Assembly: GCF_019249725.2 (NCBI RefSeq) | Contig: NZ_CP137559.1 | Coordinates: 973,501-1,037,500 of the forward strand | DNA from: Segatella hominis | GTDB lineage: Bacteria > Bacteroidota > Bacteroidia > Bacteroidales > Bacteroidaceae | Direction of reading: 5' to 3' | Length of the DNA: 64,000 nucleotides | Part shown: in pieces, positions 18,382-25,841 of the stretch | Layout: every line of letters begins with the position of its first letter | How positions within the stretch are numbered: position 1 is the stretch's first letter | The notes under the pieces: generated by a model | The model's input: the letters and a program-made list of their open reading frames with translations, nothing else | Told to the model about the DNA's origin: nothing | Database searches by the model: none | Position numbers and translations under genes: made by a program

Positions 18382-18389
18382 TACCTTTG
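18382..18389 (+). promoter_or_regulatory. -7 element of the TonB-receptor promoter
   Basis: TACCTTTG followed by C, 23 bases upstream of the start codon. The -33 element is not clear. Confidence 0.5.
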
Positions 18390-18412
18390 CAGCCGAAAAA
18401 ATCAGTTGAATT

Positions 18413-20878
18413 ATGTATTTTAAAATTTTGATAGCCGCATCTTTAGCTGCAAATTTTCTGCCAGTAAATGCAGAAAATGAATATCTGGCTAAAGCGGAAA
18501 GTATGCATCCAGCCAGTGCCGTTAATGGTAATTTGGTCAGTAGAGAGAGCGTTTTTGCGGATAGCAGCAAGGTATTTGATATTGATGAGATTGTAGTTGT
18601 TTCCCAACCCAAGGAAACCCGTCGCCTCCGTCAGCAGGCATTGAGCAGCAGTTCTCTCAGCAGTTTTCAGATGCATAAACTCGGTGTTCATGATTTGCGT
18701 GAACTCTCTCAGTATATCCCTAATTTTGTGATGCCTAATTACGGCAGCCGCTTGTCGTCTTCTGTCTATGTACGTGGCATCGGCAGTCGTGTCAACAGTC
18801 CTTCTGTGGGCATCTATATGGATGATATCCCGGTGATGAGCAAGTCTGCCTTCAATCTCCACAATTACCAACTGAGTCGTGTGGATGTGCTCCGTGGACC
18901 GCAGGGCACTCTTTATGGACAGAATACAGAGGGCGGACTCGTCAGAATGTATTCCCGCAATCCTTTTAACTATCAGGGTACGGATGTGAAATTGGGCTAT
19001 GGCAGTCGCAGCTATCGCAATTTTGAGGTAGCGCATTATAATAAGGTGAATGAGAAGACAGCCTTCTCTTTGGCAGGTTTTTATGATGGACAGAACGGTT
19101 TCTTCCGCAATTCCTTTACTGGGGAAAGGGCTGACAAGATGAATGAGGCGGGCGGAAAACTGCTTGTAAAAACCCGTCTGAATGCCGGTTGGGATGTTGA
19201 TGTTCTCGCCAATTATCAGTATGTAGATCAGAATGGATTTCCTTATGGTCGTCTGGACCTTGCAACAGGCAATACCGACCGTCCAGCCTCCACCTTTGCA
19301 GGCATCTATCGCCGCAACAATCTGATTTCCGGTTTGCGACTCACCCGTCAGGGAAAACTTTTCGATTTCACTTCCGTTTCGAGTTATCAGTATGTGAAAG
19401 ACCATATGCTGATGGATCAGGATTATCTTCCGGCTGACTATATGCGCATCCTTCAGCAGCAGTTGCAGAATTCCTTTACCCAGGAGTTTACCTTCAAGGG
19501 CAAGCAGGCTGTGGGCGGATTCTGGCATTGGACATTAGGTGCTTTCTTCTCCCAACAGTGGTTGAAGACCAACGGACCAGTGTTCTTTGATGAAGCGATG
19601 ACGGCGCCTATCGGCAATGCCATCCAGAGCCAGATGTATAATGCGATGGTGAAGGCGATGGCAGGCAAGATGATAGCACAGGGAATGCCTGCAGCTGCAG
19701 CCCAGGCTGCCGCTCAGCGAGCTATAGAACAAGCTGGTGGAGTAGGCATGGAGGTTTCCATGGGTGCGCCAGGATTGTATCATACGCCTCAGTCCAATCT
19801 CGGTTTCTATCACGAGAGCCTTTTCGATTTATCTTCTTCGCTTTCCCTTACCTTGGGTTTGCGTTACGATTATATGCTTACCTCCATCCATTACGAGAGT
19901 TCAGCCTATATGGCTATGAAGGCGAACGTGATGGGCAGGGAGGCAACTTATACTTTGCGCAGTATGCTCGATGGTCGCACGCACGATCATTTCGAAGAGC
20001 TGTTGCCTAAGTTGGGACTCACTTGGCGATTGGATTCCCATGGCAGTAATGTGTATGCGGTAGTCAGCAAGGGTTATCGTGCCGGTGGTTATAACATCCA
20101 GATGTTCAGCGATATTCTTCAGACAGAATTGAATGCCAACCGTCAGGCTGCGATGCGTGGTGATTATGATGTTCCTCATTCTGCTGAGGATTATGAGAAG
20201 GTGAATAAGACGATCTCTTATGAACCGGAAGTGAGCTGGAACTACGAGTTGGGAACCCATCTCAATCTCTTTGAGAATGCGCTTCATCTGGATCTCAGTG
20301 CTTTCTATATGCAGGTAAAGAACCAACAGTTGTCCGTGATGGCAGGTAATTACGGTTTTGGCAGAATGATGGTCAATGCAGGCAAGAGTCACAGTTGCGG
20401 TATTGAGGCTGCGCTCAGAGGTCAGCTCTTCAATGGTCATTTAGACTGGATGGTGAACTATGGTTATACCCGTGCCGTATTTGATGAGTACCGGAGTGGG
20501 GAAGGAGCCGAGGCTGAGGATTTCAAGGACAAGTTTGTACCTTATGTTCCGCAGCATACGCTTTCTGCTACTGCAGATTATCGCATTGATACAGATTGCC
20601 GTTTGCTCCGTTCGCTTACTTTAGGAGCCAATGTCAATGCACAGGGCAAGACCTATTGGGATCAGGCCAACAGTTACTGTCAGAATTTGTATGCAGTCTT
20701 AGGCGCTCATCTGGATGCCGATTTAGGCAAGGTCCTCATCAGTTTCTGGGCTCGTAATCTGACGAATACCCATTACAATACCTTCGCGGTAGATAATGCC
20801 GCCACAGGCAACAAGGAATACTTCGCCCAGCGTGGCAATCCTTTCCAGTGTGGCGTTGATCTCCGCTTCCACTTCTAA
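18413..20878 (+). CDS. TonB-dependent outer-membrane receptor
   Basis: 821 residues. Signal peptide about 1-20, a possible TonB box around IDEIVVVSQ (about 56-64), plug domain about 65-170 with VYVRGIGSR and VDVLRGPQGTLYGQNTEGG, then a 22-strand-type barrel ending in RFHF. There is no N-terminal carboxypeptidase-like domain and no SusD partner next to it, so it is not a standard SusCD pair. The plug resembles iron-siderophore or vitamin receptors, but the ligand is unknown. A strong terminator follows. Confidence 0.92.
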   Translation: MYFKILIAASLAANFLPVNAENEYLAKAESMHPASAVNGNLVSRESVFADSSKVFDIDEIVVVSQPKETRRLRQQALSSSSLSSFQMHKLGVHDLRELSQYIPNFVMPNYGSRLSSSVYVRGIGSRVNSPSVGIYMDDIPVMSKSAFNLHNYQLSRVDVLRGPQGTLYGQNTEGGLVRMYSRNPFNYQGTDVKLGYGSRSYRNFEVAHYNKVNEKTAFSLAGFYDGQNGFFRNSFTGERADKMNEAGGKLLVKTRLNAGWDVDVLANYQYVDQNGFPYGRLDLATGNTDRPASTFAGIYRRNNLISGLRLTRQGKLFDFTSVSSYQYVKDHMLMDQDYLPADYMRILQQQLQNSFTQEFTFKGKQAVGGFWHWTLGAFFSQQWLKTNGPVFFDEAMTAPIGNAIQSQMYNAMVKAMAGKMIAQGMPAAAAQAAAQRAIEQAGGVGMEVSMGAPGLYHTPQSNLGFYHESLFDLSSSLSLTLGLRYDYMLTSIHYESSAYMAMKANVMGREATYTLRSMLDGRTHDHFEELLPKLGLTWRLDSHGSNVYAVVSKGYRAGGYNIQMFSDILQTELNANRQAAMRGDYDVPHSAEDYEKVNKTISYEPEVSWNYELGTHLNLFENALHLDLSAFYMQVKNQQLSVMAGNYGFGRMMVNAGKSHSCGIEAALRGQLFNGHLDWMVNYGYTRAVFDEYRSGEGAEAEDFKDKFVPYVPQHTLSATADYRIDTDCRLLRSLTLGANVNAQGKTYWDQANSYCQNLYAVLGAHLDADLGKVLISFWARNLTNTHYNTFAVDNAATGNKEYFAQRGNPFQCGVDLRFHF

Positions 20879-20903
20879 TATTCCGTAAAAGGCGGGATTA
20901 TAT

Positions 20904-20950
20904 AAAAACCACCACATGCCAATAAATAAGTATGTGGTGGTTTTTATTTT
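20904..20950. terminator. Strong bidirectional terminator after the TonB receptor
   Basis: AAAAACCACCACAT (20904-20917) pairs perfectly with ATGTGGTGGTTTTT (20932-20945). It marks the edge between core sequence and the accessory segment. The 213 bases after it hold no supported gene; a 40-codon minus-strand frame (MNLPSLFDGAY...) is possible but unsupported. Confidence 0.85.
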
Positions 20951-21163
20951 GTTTGAGCATCTTTGAGAGGCTTGGCGGGTTCTCGTGTTGCAAAGATACG
21001 AATAATCATTGATAGGCGTTACTTTTGCTATCCGCCAAATCGCCAAAATCTATTGAGGCACCTTTCAACGACAGGAAAGCGCCAGCGTTAGCATACGCTC
21101 CGTCGAACAGCGACGGCAGATTCATCTGTCCCAGCTCAGTTCACGCCAGCTTTTAACCAACGT

Positions 21164-21700
21164 CTATTTGATGTAAAAGGTGAAACCATAGGCATTGCCG
21201 TCCACGGAAACGTCAACAACCACACTCCCTTTCTTCAGCGTTGCCCACTTGCCATCGACCTCCGCGGTTTTGAAATGGAACTTGTTCCTTAGTTCCGATT
21301 TTATGTAGTTATAGGCACGCTTGTTGCAGACACGAATCGAGACGAAAGGTCCGAAGCCAACGCTTCCTGCTATCAGCACAGAAGAATTACCTTTACCATA
21401 TTTAATCGGACTGCCGTCTGCCGCCACCATACAATTCTTATAGTAGACATCCTCATAATAGAAGTCGTTCAACTCAGGGTCGTGATAGCGACCTCGAAAC
21501 GCATAGCCGCTCTTTTCCGCTATTTTCTTAATACCAACGTTACCCTCTTTCACACTCTTTATCAGCTCACCAATGCTAATGATATCATTGAAAGACGCAC
21601 GCGGCGCAGCAAACTGTCGCGGCGCACCCGTCATAGAGGTCTGGCTATAGCAGCAAAGTGTGCTAATTATGAATATCAGAAAAAATATTAATGTTTTCAT
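21164..21700 (-). CDS. Small secreted protein of unknown function, coupled to AAA ATPase
   Basis: 178 residues. A signal peptide of about 19 residues (MKTLIFFLIFIISTLCCYSQ) precedes a region rich in aromatic and charged residues (YHDPELNDFYYEDVYY, then GKGNSSVLIAGSVGFGPF). I do not recognise a family. Its ATG lies only 6 bases after the stop of the upstream ATPase gene on the same strand, so the two are very likely translated from one message. Confidence 0.65.
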   Translation of the reverse strand: MKTLIFFLIFIISTLCCYSQTSMTGAPRQFAAPRASFNDIISIGELIKSVKEGNVGIKKIAEKSGYAFRGRYHDPELNDFYYEDVYYKNCMVAADGSPIKYGKGNSSVLIAGSVGFGPFVSIRVCNKRAYNYIKSELRNKFHFKTAEVDGKWATLKKGSVVVDVSVDGNAYGFTFYIK

Positions 21701-21706
21701 ATTTCA

Positions 21707-22795
21707 TCATATCTTACCATTAATCATTATTCTGCCTAATGTTCCAGAAGCCATTAGTTTTGCAAGATTCTCTTTTTCTTCTAGAAGTTTGACATGGCTA
21801 TCTCCATATTCATCACGAGTAACGTAGCTGACAAATGGGATCATCTTATTTCCTAATTCATCCAACAAAACGGGATTATGAGTTGTACAGAGTACATCAA
21901 CTTGGCGCTTTCTTGACAATTCTTTTAGCATGTCAACTAATTCCTTGGCACGAGAAGGATGCAGGCCGTTATCCACTTCTTCGATGAGTAATAAACTATG
22001 AGGTGCAGCAGTTAAAAGAGCCACAACAATGGCTATGAAACGAAGTGTACCATCGCTCATGCCCCTTGCATCAACTGGCTGGTCTGGATTCCAATCTTCA
22101 TAACAATAAAGCATGGCATCAGATTTAATCAGACCTACTGGTACAGATATAACTTTGTTGATATCACGTTCTGGAAGAGGACGGACATAACTTGATACAA
22201 TATTTTCTACATTCTCTTTTTCCTCTGGAGCCATCGCGCATAATACACCAGCAACATTACTTCCATCTGGCTTTAACTCTTTAGAGATCTTGCAGTAGTC
22301 GCGCATCTTTGCAGGAACAGGATCAAGAATAACAATACTTCTTAGTGTAGCATACAAGCTTGACCATAAATCCATTGATGACGGAATATTATAGGTCTTC
22401 CATGTTATATTTCGAGTAGAATCCGTGAATTCATCAGGAACATTTTCCTCTGGGGTACTACCCAAGCGATGGATTTCACAAGGACCATATGAGAAGCCAG
22501 AATCCTTTTTAATTACTCTTAAATCAAGAATAAAATTACCTTCTTCTGTTTCTATTTCTGCTTCAATACAAAAAGTATTTTCCCCTCTACGGATAATCCA
22601 ATCTTCACCTCCTCTAACAGTCTGAATGGCATCAAGAAGGCTTTTGCCATCACCCACGGCACGGAGAAAGGCGAACGCATCTAATACATTCGACTTGCCA
22701 CTTGCATTGGTTCCAATAAGGATGCCTAAAGAATCAATATATATTGTAGAGTCCCTAAAACTCTTCCAGTTTTGTAACCTAATCTTTGTAATCAT
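21707..22795 (-). CDS. AAA family ATPase (AAA_15/AAA_21, OLD/SMC-like)
   Basis: 362 residues. It begins MITKIRLQNWKSFRDSTIYI, the usual start of the family; Walker A GTNASGKSN is at 28-36, the ABC-like signature MSDGTLR is near 245, Walker B with catalytic glutamates is LLLIEEVDNGLHP near 270, and the switch histidine is in TTHNPV. There is no TOPRIM nuclease domain, so it is not a full OLD protein. Stand-alone ATPases of this type occur in defence systems and phage-related islands, usually with an effector; here the only partner is the secreted protein. The function is open. Confidence 0.85.
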   Translation of the reverse strand: MITKIRLQNWKSFRDSTIYIDSLGILIGTNASGKSNVLDAFAFLRAVGDGKSLLDAIQTVRGGEDWIIRRGENTFCIEAEIETEEGNFILDLRVIKKDSGFSYGPCEIHRLGSTPEENVPDEFTDSTRNITWKTYNIPSSMDLWSSLYATLRSIVILDPVPAKMRDYCKISKELKPDGSNVAGVLCAMAPEEKENVENIVSSYVRPLPERDINKVISVPVGLIKSDAMLYCYEDWNPDQPVDARGMSDGTLRFIAIVVALLTAAPHSLLLIEEVDNGLHPSRAKELVDMLKELSRKRQVDVLCTTHNPVLLDELGNKMIPFVSYVTRDEYGDSHVKLLEEKENLAKLMASGTLGRIMINGKI

Positions 22796-22831
22796 GGGCT
22801 GTGTATATTTTATTCACCAGTATATTTTTTG

Positions 22832-22864
22832 CAAAGCTAATCATTTTTTTTCGAAATGAGCAAA
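22832..22864 (-). promoter_or_regulatory. Promoter of the AAA ATPase operon
   Basis: Minus strand: TTTG at 22864-22861, 21-bp spacer, TAGCTTTG at 22839-22832, 36 bases before the ATPase ATG. Confidence 0.6.
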
Positions 22865-22875
22865 AAATGAGCAAA

Positions 22876-22913
22876 AAAAAATCAGTGCTACGACTGAGAG
22901 TAACACTGATTTT
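22876..22913 (-). terminator. Terminator of the LRR-protein remnant
   Basis: AAAATCAGTG (22878-22887) pairs with CACTGATTTT (22904-22913); on the minus strand a run of T follows. It starts right after the stop codon of the remnant, so the original gene end is preserved intact. Confidence 0.75.
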
Positions 22914-23123
22914 CTATTTTGTTTGTTGAACGGCAACTTTCTTGATGCTGCCATCGCTATATACCACGATATTCACGCCCTTGGTAGGAGAGGTTACTCG
23001 CTGTCCGTTGAGAGAATAGCGGGAGATTTCCTTCACATCGCTGCGATTTGTCACCTTGTCAATACCTGTCGCATCATACTCAATGATGTTTCCAAAGTCT
23101 TTCCAGACGTCAGCATTTATCAA
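22914..23123 (-). pseudogene. C-terminal remnant of a BspA-type leucine-rich-repeat surface protein
   Basis: About 69 residues remain. NADVWKDFGNIIEYDATGID is the typical last LRR unit of Prevotella BspA-like proteins, and ISRYSLNGQRVTSPTKGVNI is the conserved C-terminal domain found on many secreted Prevotella proteins. The rest of the gene is missing: the frame meets the RhuM fragment at about 23120, the breakpoint. It keeps its stop and terminator. Confidence 0.75.
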
Positions 23124-23461
23124 ATATTTTTAAAGAGGGAGAACTTGATGAAAAAGTGGTTGTTCGGAAATTCCGACAGACCACTCAGCATGGTGCTATG
23201 GCAGGAAAAACCCAAAGCAAAGAAGTGAAGTTCTATAACCTTGATGTTATCATATCTGTGGGCTATCGTGTAAAATCTATTCAAGGCACTCGTTTCCGTC
23301 AATGGGCTACAGAGCGACTGAATGAGTACATCGTAAAAGGGTTTACGATGGACGATGAACGACTCAAAAATCTTGGTGGTGGCAACTATTGGAAAGAGTT
23401 GCTCGACCATACTCGTGATTGTCATGAAAAGATTAACAAGAAAAAAGAAAATATTTTCTAG
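23120..23461 (+). pseudogene. RhuM family fragment, N-terminally truncated
   Basis: The plus-strand frame reads SNIFKEGELDEKVVVRKFRQ and continues through FYNLDVIISVGYRV and FTMDDERLKNLGG, all characteristic of RhuM (virulence RhuM, DUF4062-unrelated KilA-N/Fic-associated family found in mobile elements). Full RhuM proteins exceed 300 residues; here the start is lost at the breakpoint near 23120 and a TAG ends the frame at 23461. No start codon in context is visible, so it is a relic. Confidence 0.8.
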
Positions 23462-23560
23462 TTCAGCACCGATACCTCACTCAAGTTCACCAAGGTCTTC
23501 GAATACTATCAAGTTCGTTGGACGGTGGTTATGTATCGTGAGTGGCAAACAGGATTATAA
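23462..23560 (+). pseudogene. Transposase C-terminal fragment (DDE type)
   Basis: In the same frame directly after the RhuM stop the sequence reads FSTDTSLKFTKVFEYYQVRW, which resembles the region before the catalytic glutamate of IS4/IS1634-like transposases (TDT...YY..RW). The expected following glutamate region is lost: it diverges to TVVMYREWQTGL and a stop. It is a fossil of an insertion sequence. Family assignment is tentative. Confidence 0.5.
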
Positions 23561-23629
23561 AAAAGTGTTATGCTTCCGGGGATTTACTCCGGAAGCGTGA
23601 TTTCGCCAGCCAAAGACATTTTCAGCTTT
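23545..23629. repeat. Direct repeat copy A: relic of the ansA 3' end
   Basis: Matches 35444-35528 at 74 of 85 positions without gaps, same orientation, offset exactly 11,899 bp. It contains the codons for LKxSLAGEITLPE-stop of ansA (minus strand), its terminator hairpin (GCTTCCGG / CCGGAAGC) and, at the left edge, the QTGL-stop end of the neighbouring gene. Five of six changed ansA codons are synonymous. Confidence 0.85.
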
Positions 23630-23656
23630 ACACGGATGTATTTTAAGGATAAAACT

Positions 23657-23688
23657 AAATCTGTGTAAATCTGTGAAATCTGTGGGAC
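23657..23688 (-). repeat. Solo copy of the CAGATTT triple repeat
   Basis: On the minus strand three CAGATTT units follow one another (CACAGATTTCACAGATTT and on). It aligns with the repeats at 38936 and 39484 with one gap and mainly A/G changes. Confidence 0.65.
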
Positions 23689-23744
23689 ATTTATGGGTGT
23701 ACAGGATATGACTTCCGATACACCCACTTCTTTATGATTCCCTT

Positions 23745-24182
23745 CTAAATATGGAAATTGATTTCCTTGAGCCAGGCACGGGTGTCGAAGCAGGGACATT
23801 CCTTGTGGACGCCAGGTAAGTCGCGATGACCTAAAATCTCGGCATCAGGATAGTCAACGCAGAGGCTCTGGAGCAATTCCTCCATCGTTACCTTCTGGGC
23901 CAAGGTGCGGGTGTCCTTGCAGCGACCGTGCTCGTCCAGACCGCCCTCATAGCAGATGCCGATGCTGTGGGCATTGAAACCCTTGGCGTGAGCTCCCATC
24001 TGACTCTCCGGACGACCCGGATAGAGCGTGCCATCCTTCGTGATGTAGTAATGATAACCAATGGTCTGGAAACCTCTTGCCTTATGACACGCTTCCAACT
24101 GCTCTATCGTGAAATTCTGATTCACTCGCGTTGCACTGCAATGAAGTACAATCAGCGAAATATTTCTCTTGTTTTTACTCAT
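23745..24182 (-). CDS. N-acetylmuramoyl-L-alanine amidase (Amidase_2/PGRP fold)
   Basis: 145 residues, one complete domain that cuts the bond between muramic acid and the stem peptide. Zinc ligands are visible as His in VLHCSATR, His in LGHRDLPG and Cys in KECPCFD; the catalytic Tyr/Lys region YHYYITKDG is present. There is no signal peptide, as in phage-type endolysins. It is the last gene of a minus-strand module shared by many Bacteroidota islands (amidase, smalltalk, HU-like, DUF4248, VapE). Confidence 0.92.
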   Translation of the reverse strand: MSKNKRNISLIVLHCSATRVNQNFTIEQLEACHKARGFQTIGYHYYITKDGTLYPGRPESQMGAHAKGFNAHSIGICYEGGLDEHGRCKDTRTLAQKVTMEELLQSLCVDYPDAEILGHRDLPGVHKECPCFDTRAWLKEINFHI

Positions 24183-24271
24183 AATTTTACCGTTTCCTGT
24201 TTTAAATGTTAATACTCTTAAATTTTATAGGTTGAGAAAGAAAAAGGAGATAAAGAAATGAAAGGAGGTGA

Positions 24272-24324
24272 AGGAGTTAAGACGGTTGCCTTCATTTCAC
24301 TATAAGACTGTTGTCTTAACTCCT
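24272..24324. other. 12-bp perfect inverted repeat between amidase and smalltalk genes
   Basis: AGGAGTTAAGAC (24272-24283) pairs with GTCTTAACTCCT (24313-24324) around 29 bases. No T run follows on either side, so it is more likely a structured leader of the amidase message or an operator than a terminator. Confidence 0.55.
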
Positions 24325-24413
24325 CTGTAATCCTTAGAAGCGATAACTCCTCAATTCCCTCCTTCTAAAAAATAGTGGTTAATCCTGTTTCGGTAAGTAG
24401 CAGAATAGGACCG

Positions 24414-24509
24414 CTATCCTCTGCAACTGGAAACGCAGAAAGCGCCGACAATTGCTGTCAAAACTGTAATGATGAAATTAATCACGTTCTTCAATGTTAC
24501 ATTCTTCAT
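24414..24509 (-). CDS. Smalltalk protein (31 residues)
   Basis: A 31-residue frame starting MKNVTLKNVINFIITVLTAI and ending CVSSCRG. It has one membrane helix and a C-terminal SSC, the hallmark of the tiny smalltalk family of Bacteroidota, which lies next to HU-like DNA-binding and amidase genes. Its role is unknown; the size, helix and position suggest a holin- or lipoprotein-like partner of the amidase (inference). It is too short for ordinary gene finders. Confidence 0.85.
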   Translation of the reverse strand: MKNVTLKNVINFIITVLTAIVGAFCVSSCRG

Positions 24510-24569
24510 ACTTTTCAAATTTTAAGTAGTTAATATTTTTGTGAATTCATTCTCAAGGCTCAGCGAGGA

Positions 24570-25166
24570 CTATTTGAGTTCGTAGTCTCCATCGCCGTCT
24601 GTACCGCCGCCCTGTGAGTTGTCAGTGTTTCCACCGCCGCTCTGAGTGTTGTCCTTGTTGTCACCAGTCTGCGAAGAGTCTCCCTTGCTTGGGCCGTTGG
24701 TACCCGAACCGCTTCCGTCACCATCAGGACCAGATGGGGTAGTGGTCTTGCTTGAATCCTCGACGAGGAGGTTGGCAGCATTCTTCAGGGAAGCCTGGAT
24801 ATCGAGCTTGCTGCTGGTCAGATTACCGGTAGCACGGGCACGGAGCCTTACGCCATCAATGTTCTTCGCCACAGAGAAATCATCCTCACTATCAGCACCC
24901 TTCTTGGTCTTCAGACCGATGGAGAAGATGGCCAGATCGTCGATTTTCACGGCAAGACCCTGGAGCACTAACTCCTTGATGCACTTCACCATGTCGGTGA
25001 GCAAACCCTTGGTGGCACCGGGCGAGAAACCCGTATTGTGTTCGGTCATGTGCTCAGCGAGTCCGTTGAGATCGATGGTTTGAGTTACTACTGGGCGTGC
25101 ATAGTACTTGCCATACGCCTTTTGAATTTTCGGGTTCTTGTTTTTAGATAATTTAAATAGAATCAT
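24570..25166 (-). CDS. HU-like DNA-binding protein with Gly/Ser/Asp-rich tail
   Basis: 198 residues. Residues 1-125 match the divergent HU-related family of Bacteroidota (KIQKAYGKYYARPVVTQTID, ITDMVKCIKELVLQG, VKIDDLAIFSIGLKTKKG). Residues 140-198 are disordered, made of G, S, D, N and T (GPDGDGSGSGTNG), acidic at the end. It probably bends or coats island DNA. The tail varies freely in this family. Phased decamers and a TATCTTTG -7 element lie upstream. Confidence 0.88.
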   Translation of the reverse strand: MILFKLSKNKNPKIQKAYGKYYARPVVTQTIDLNGLAEHMTEHNTGFSPGATKGLLTDMVKCIKELVLQGLAVKIDDLAIFSIGLKTKKGADSEDDFSVAKNIDGVRLRARATGNLTSSKLDIQASLKNAANLLVEDSSKTTTPSGPDGDGSGSGTNGPSKGDSSQTGDNKDNTQSGGGNTDNSQGGGTDGDGDYELK

Positions 25167-25266
25167 AATTACTGTTTATTGAAAGTGGTTAATAACTGTT
25201 AGCCTCCAATCAGGGCTGCGCGCTCGCCTTCGTTTTCAGCTAAGTCACTCTCTCTGAATGACAATG

Positions 25267-25274
25267 CAAAGATA
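25267..25274 (-). promoter_or_regulatory. -7 element of the HU-like gene
   Basis: TATCTTTG on the minus strand, 101 bases upstream of the ATG. The -33 position falls in the decamer repeats. Confidence 0.5.
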
Positions 25275-25290
25275 CAACATTCTGCTGACT

Positions 25291-25370
25291 CACTTATCCC
25301 TTTCTATCCCTTTTGATGCTTTTCTATCCTTTTCTATCCTTTTCTATCCCTTTCTATCCCTTTCCGGAAG
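25291..25370. repeat. Eight phased decamers upstream of the HU-like gene
   Basis: The block divides exactly into 10-base units; five read TTTCTATCC(C/T), at 25301, 25321, 25331, 25341 and 25351, and those at 25291, 25311 and 25361 are degenerate. The strand asymmetry is complete: pyrimidines on plus, purines on minus. Confidence 0.8.
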
Positions 25371-25421
25371 CCCTTTTTCTTCCTTCTGAGAGTCAATGTT
25401 CTGAGAATCTCCATCATGATT

Positions 25422-25631
25422 CTAAGGTTCGTCCAAATAATCCACTATCAGCTCTACCTGATGGCGACTGTAATACTTGGCAAATTTGCCCACCTTGCAG
25501 TCGTCGAGAGCCTCAGAGAGTTCGGGATTATTTTTGATCCAGCGCTTCAGACGGTTGAGCGCCACCTTGGCTTCCGATCGTGGAAAGTAGAGTAAAGCCA
25601 ATTCTGTCTTTTCATAAATACGTATTTCCAT
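25422..25631 (-). CDS. DUF4248 domain protein
   Basis: 69 residues from the ATG at 25631 (MEIRIYEKTELALLYFPRSE), the family start; an in-frame upstream start at 25685 would add 18 unrelated residues and run into the repeat array. The middle RLKRWIKNNPEL and the end VELIVDYLDEP are diagnostic. DUF4248 proteins are small, probably helix-turn-helix-like, and are found with HU-like and primase genes in Bacteroidota islands. No function is known. Confidence 0.85.
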   Translation of the reverse strand: MEIRIYEKTELALLYFPRSEAKVALNRLKRWIKNNPELSEALDDCKVGKFAKYYSRHQVELIVDYLDEP

Positions 25632-25679
25632 ATCCGATTGATTTTTAGTATGATATAAGTTGATTACTATCTCTAAATA

Positions 25680-25841
25680 AGTCATTTGCTATCCCGAATC
25701 AAGTCATTTAGGAGTGGCAAACAAGTCATTTAGTACCCGTAAACAAGTCATTTACGATAGCCAAACAAGTCATTTGCAACTCCTAAATGAGTCATTTTCT
25801 CATCGTATTTCAGTCATTTCACCGTCGTATCTGAGTCATTC
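25680..25841. repeat. Eight 22-bp iteron-like direct repeats, AGTCATTT core
   Basis: AGTCATTT occurs at 25680, 25702, 25724, 25746, 25768, 25790 and 25812, and AGTCATTC at 25834: exact 22-bp spacing throughout. The 14 bases between cores vary but often end in AAACA. The array fills the gap between DUF4248 and the primase gene; the copy at 25812 supplies the TGA stop of the primase gene. Confidence 0.9.

Noticed and set aside
18443..19528. 361-codon minus-strand frame
   Set aside because: Antisense to the TonB receptor gene; composition artefact.
23584..23799. 71-codon minus-strand frame ending SLAGEITLPE
   Set aside because: Only the last dozen codons are homologous to ansA; the rest is repeat sequence. 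It is treated as the ansA relic, not a gene.
25680..25841. CRISPR array
   Set aside because: The conserved part is only 8 bases with 14-base variable parts; CRISPR repeats are 23 bases or longer with spacers near 30. No cas genes are nearby.
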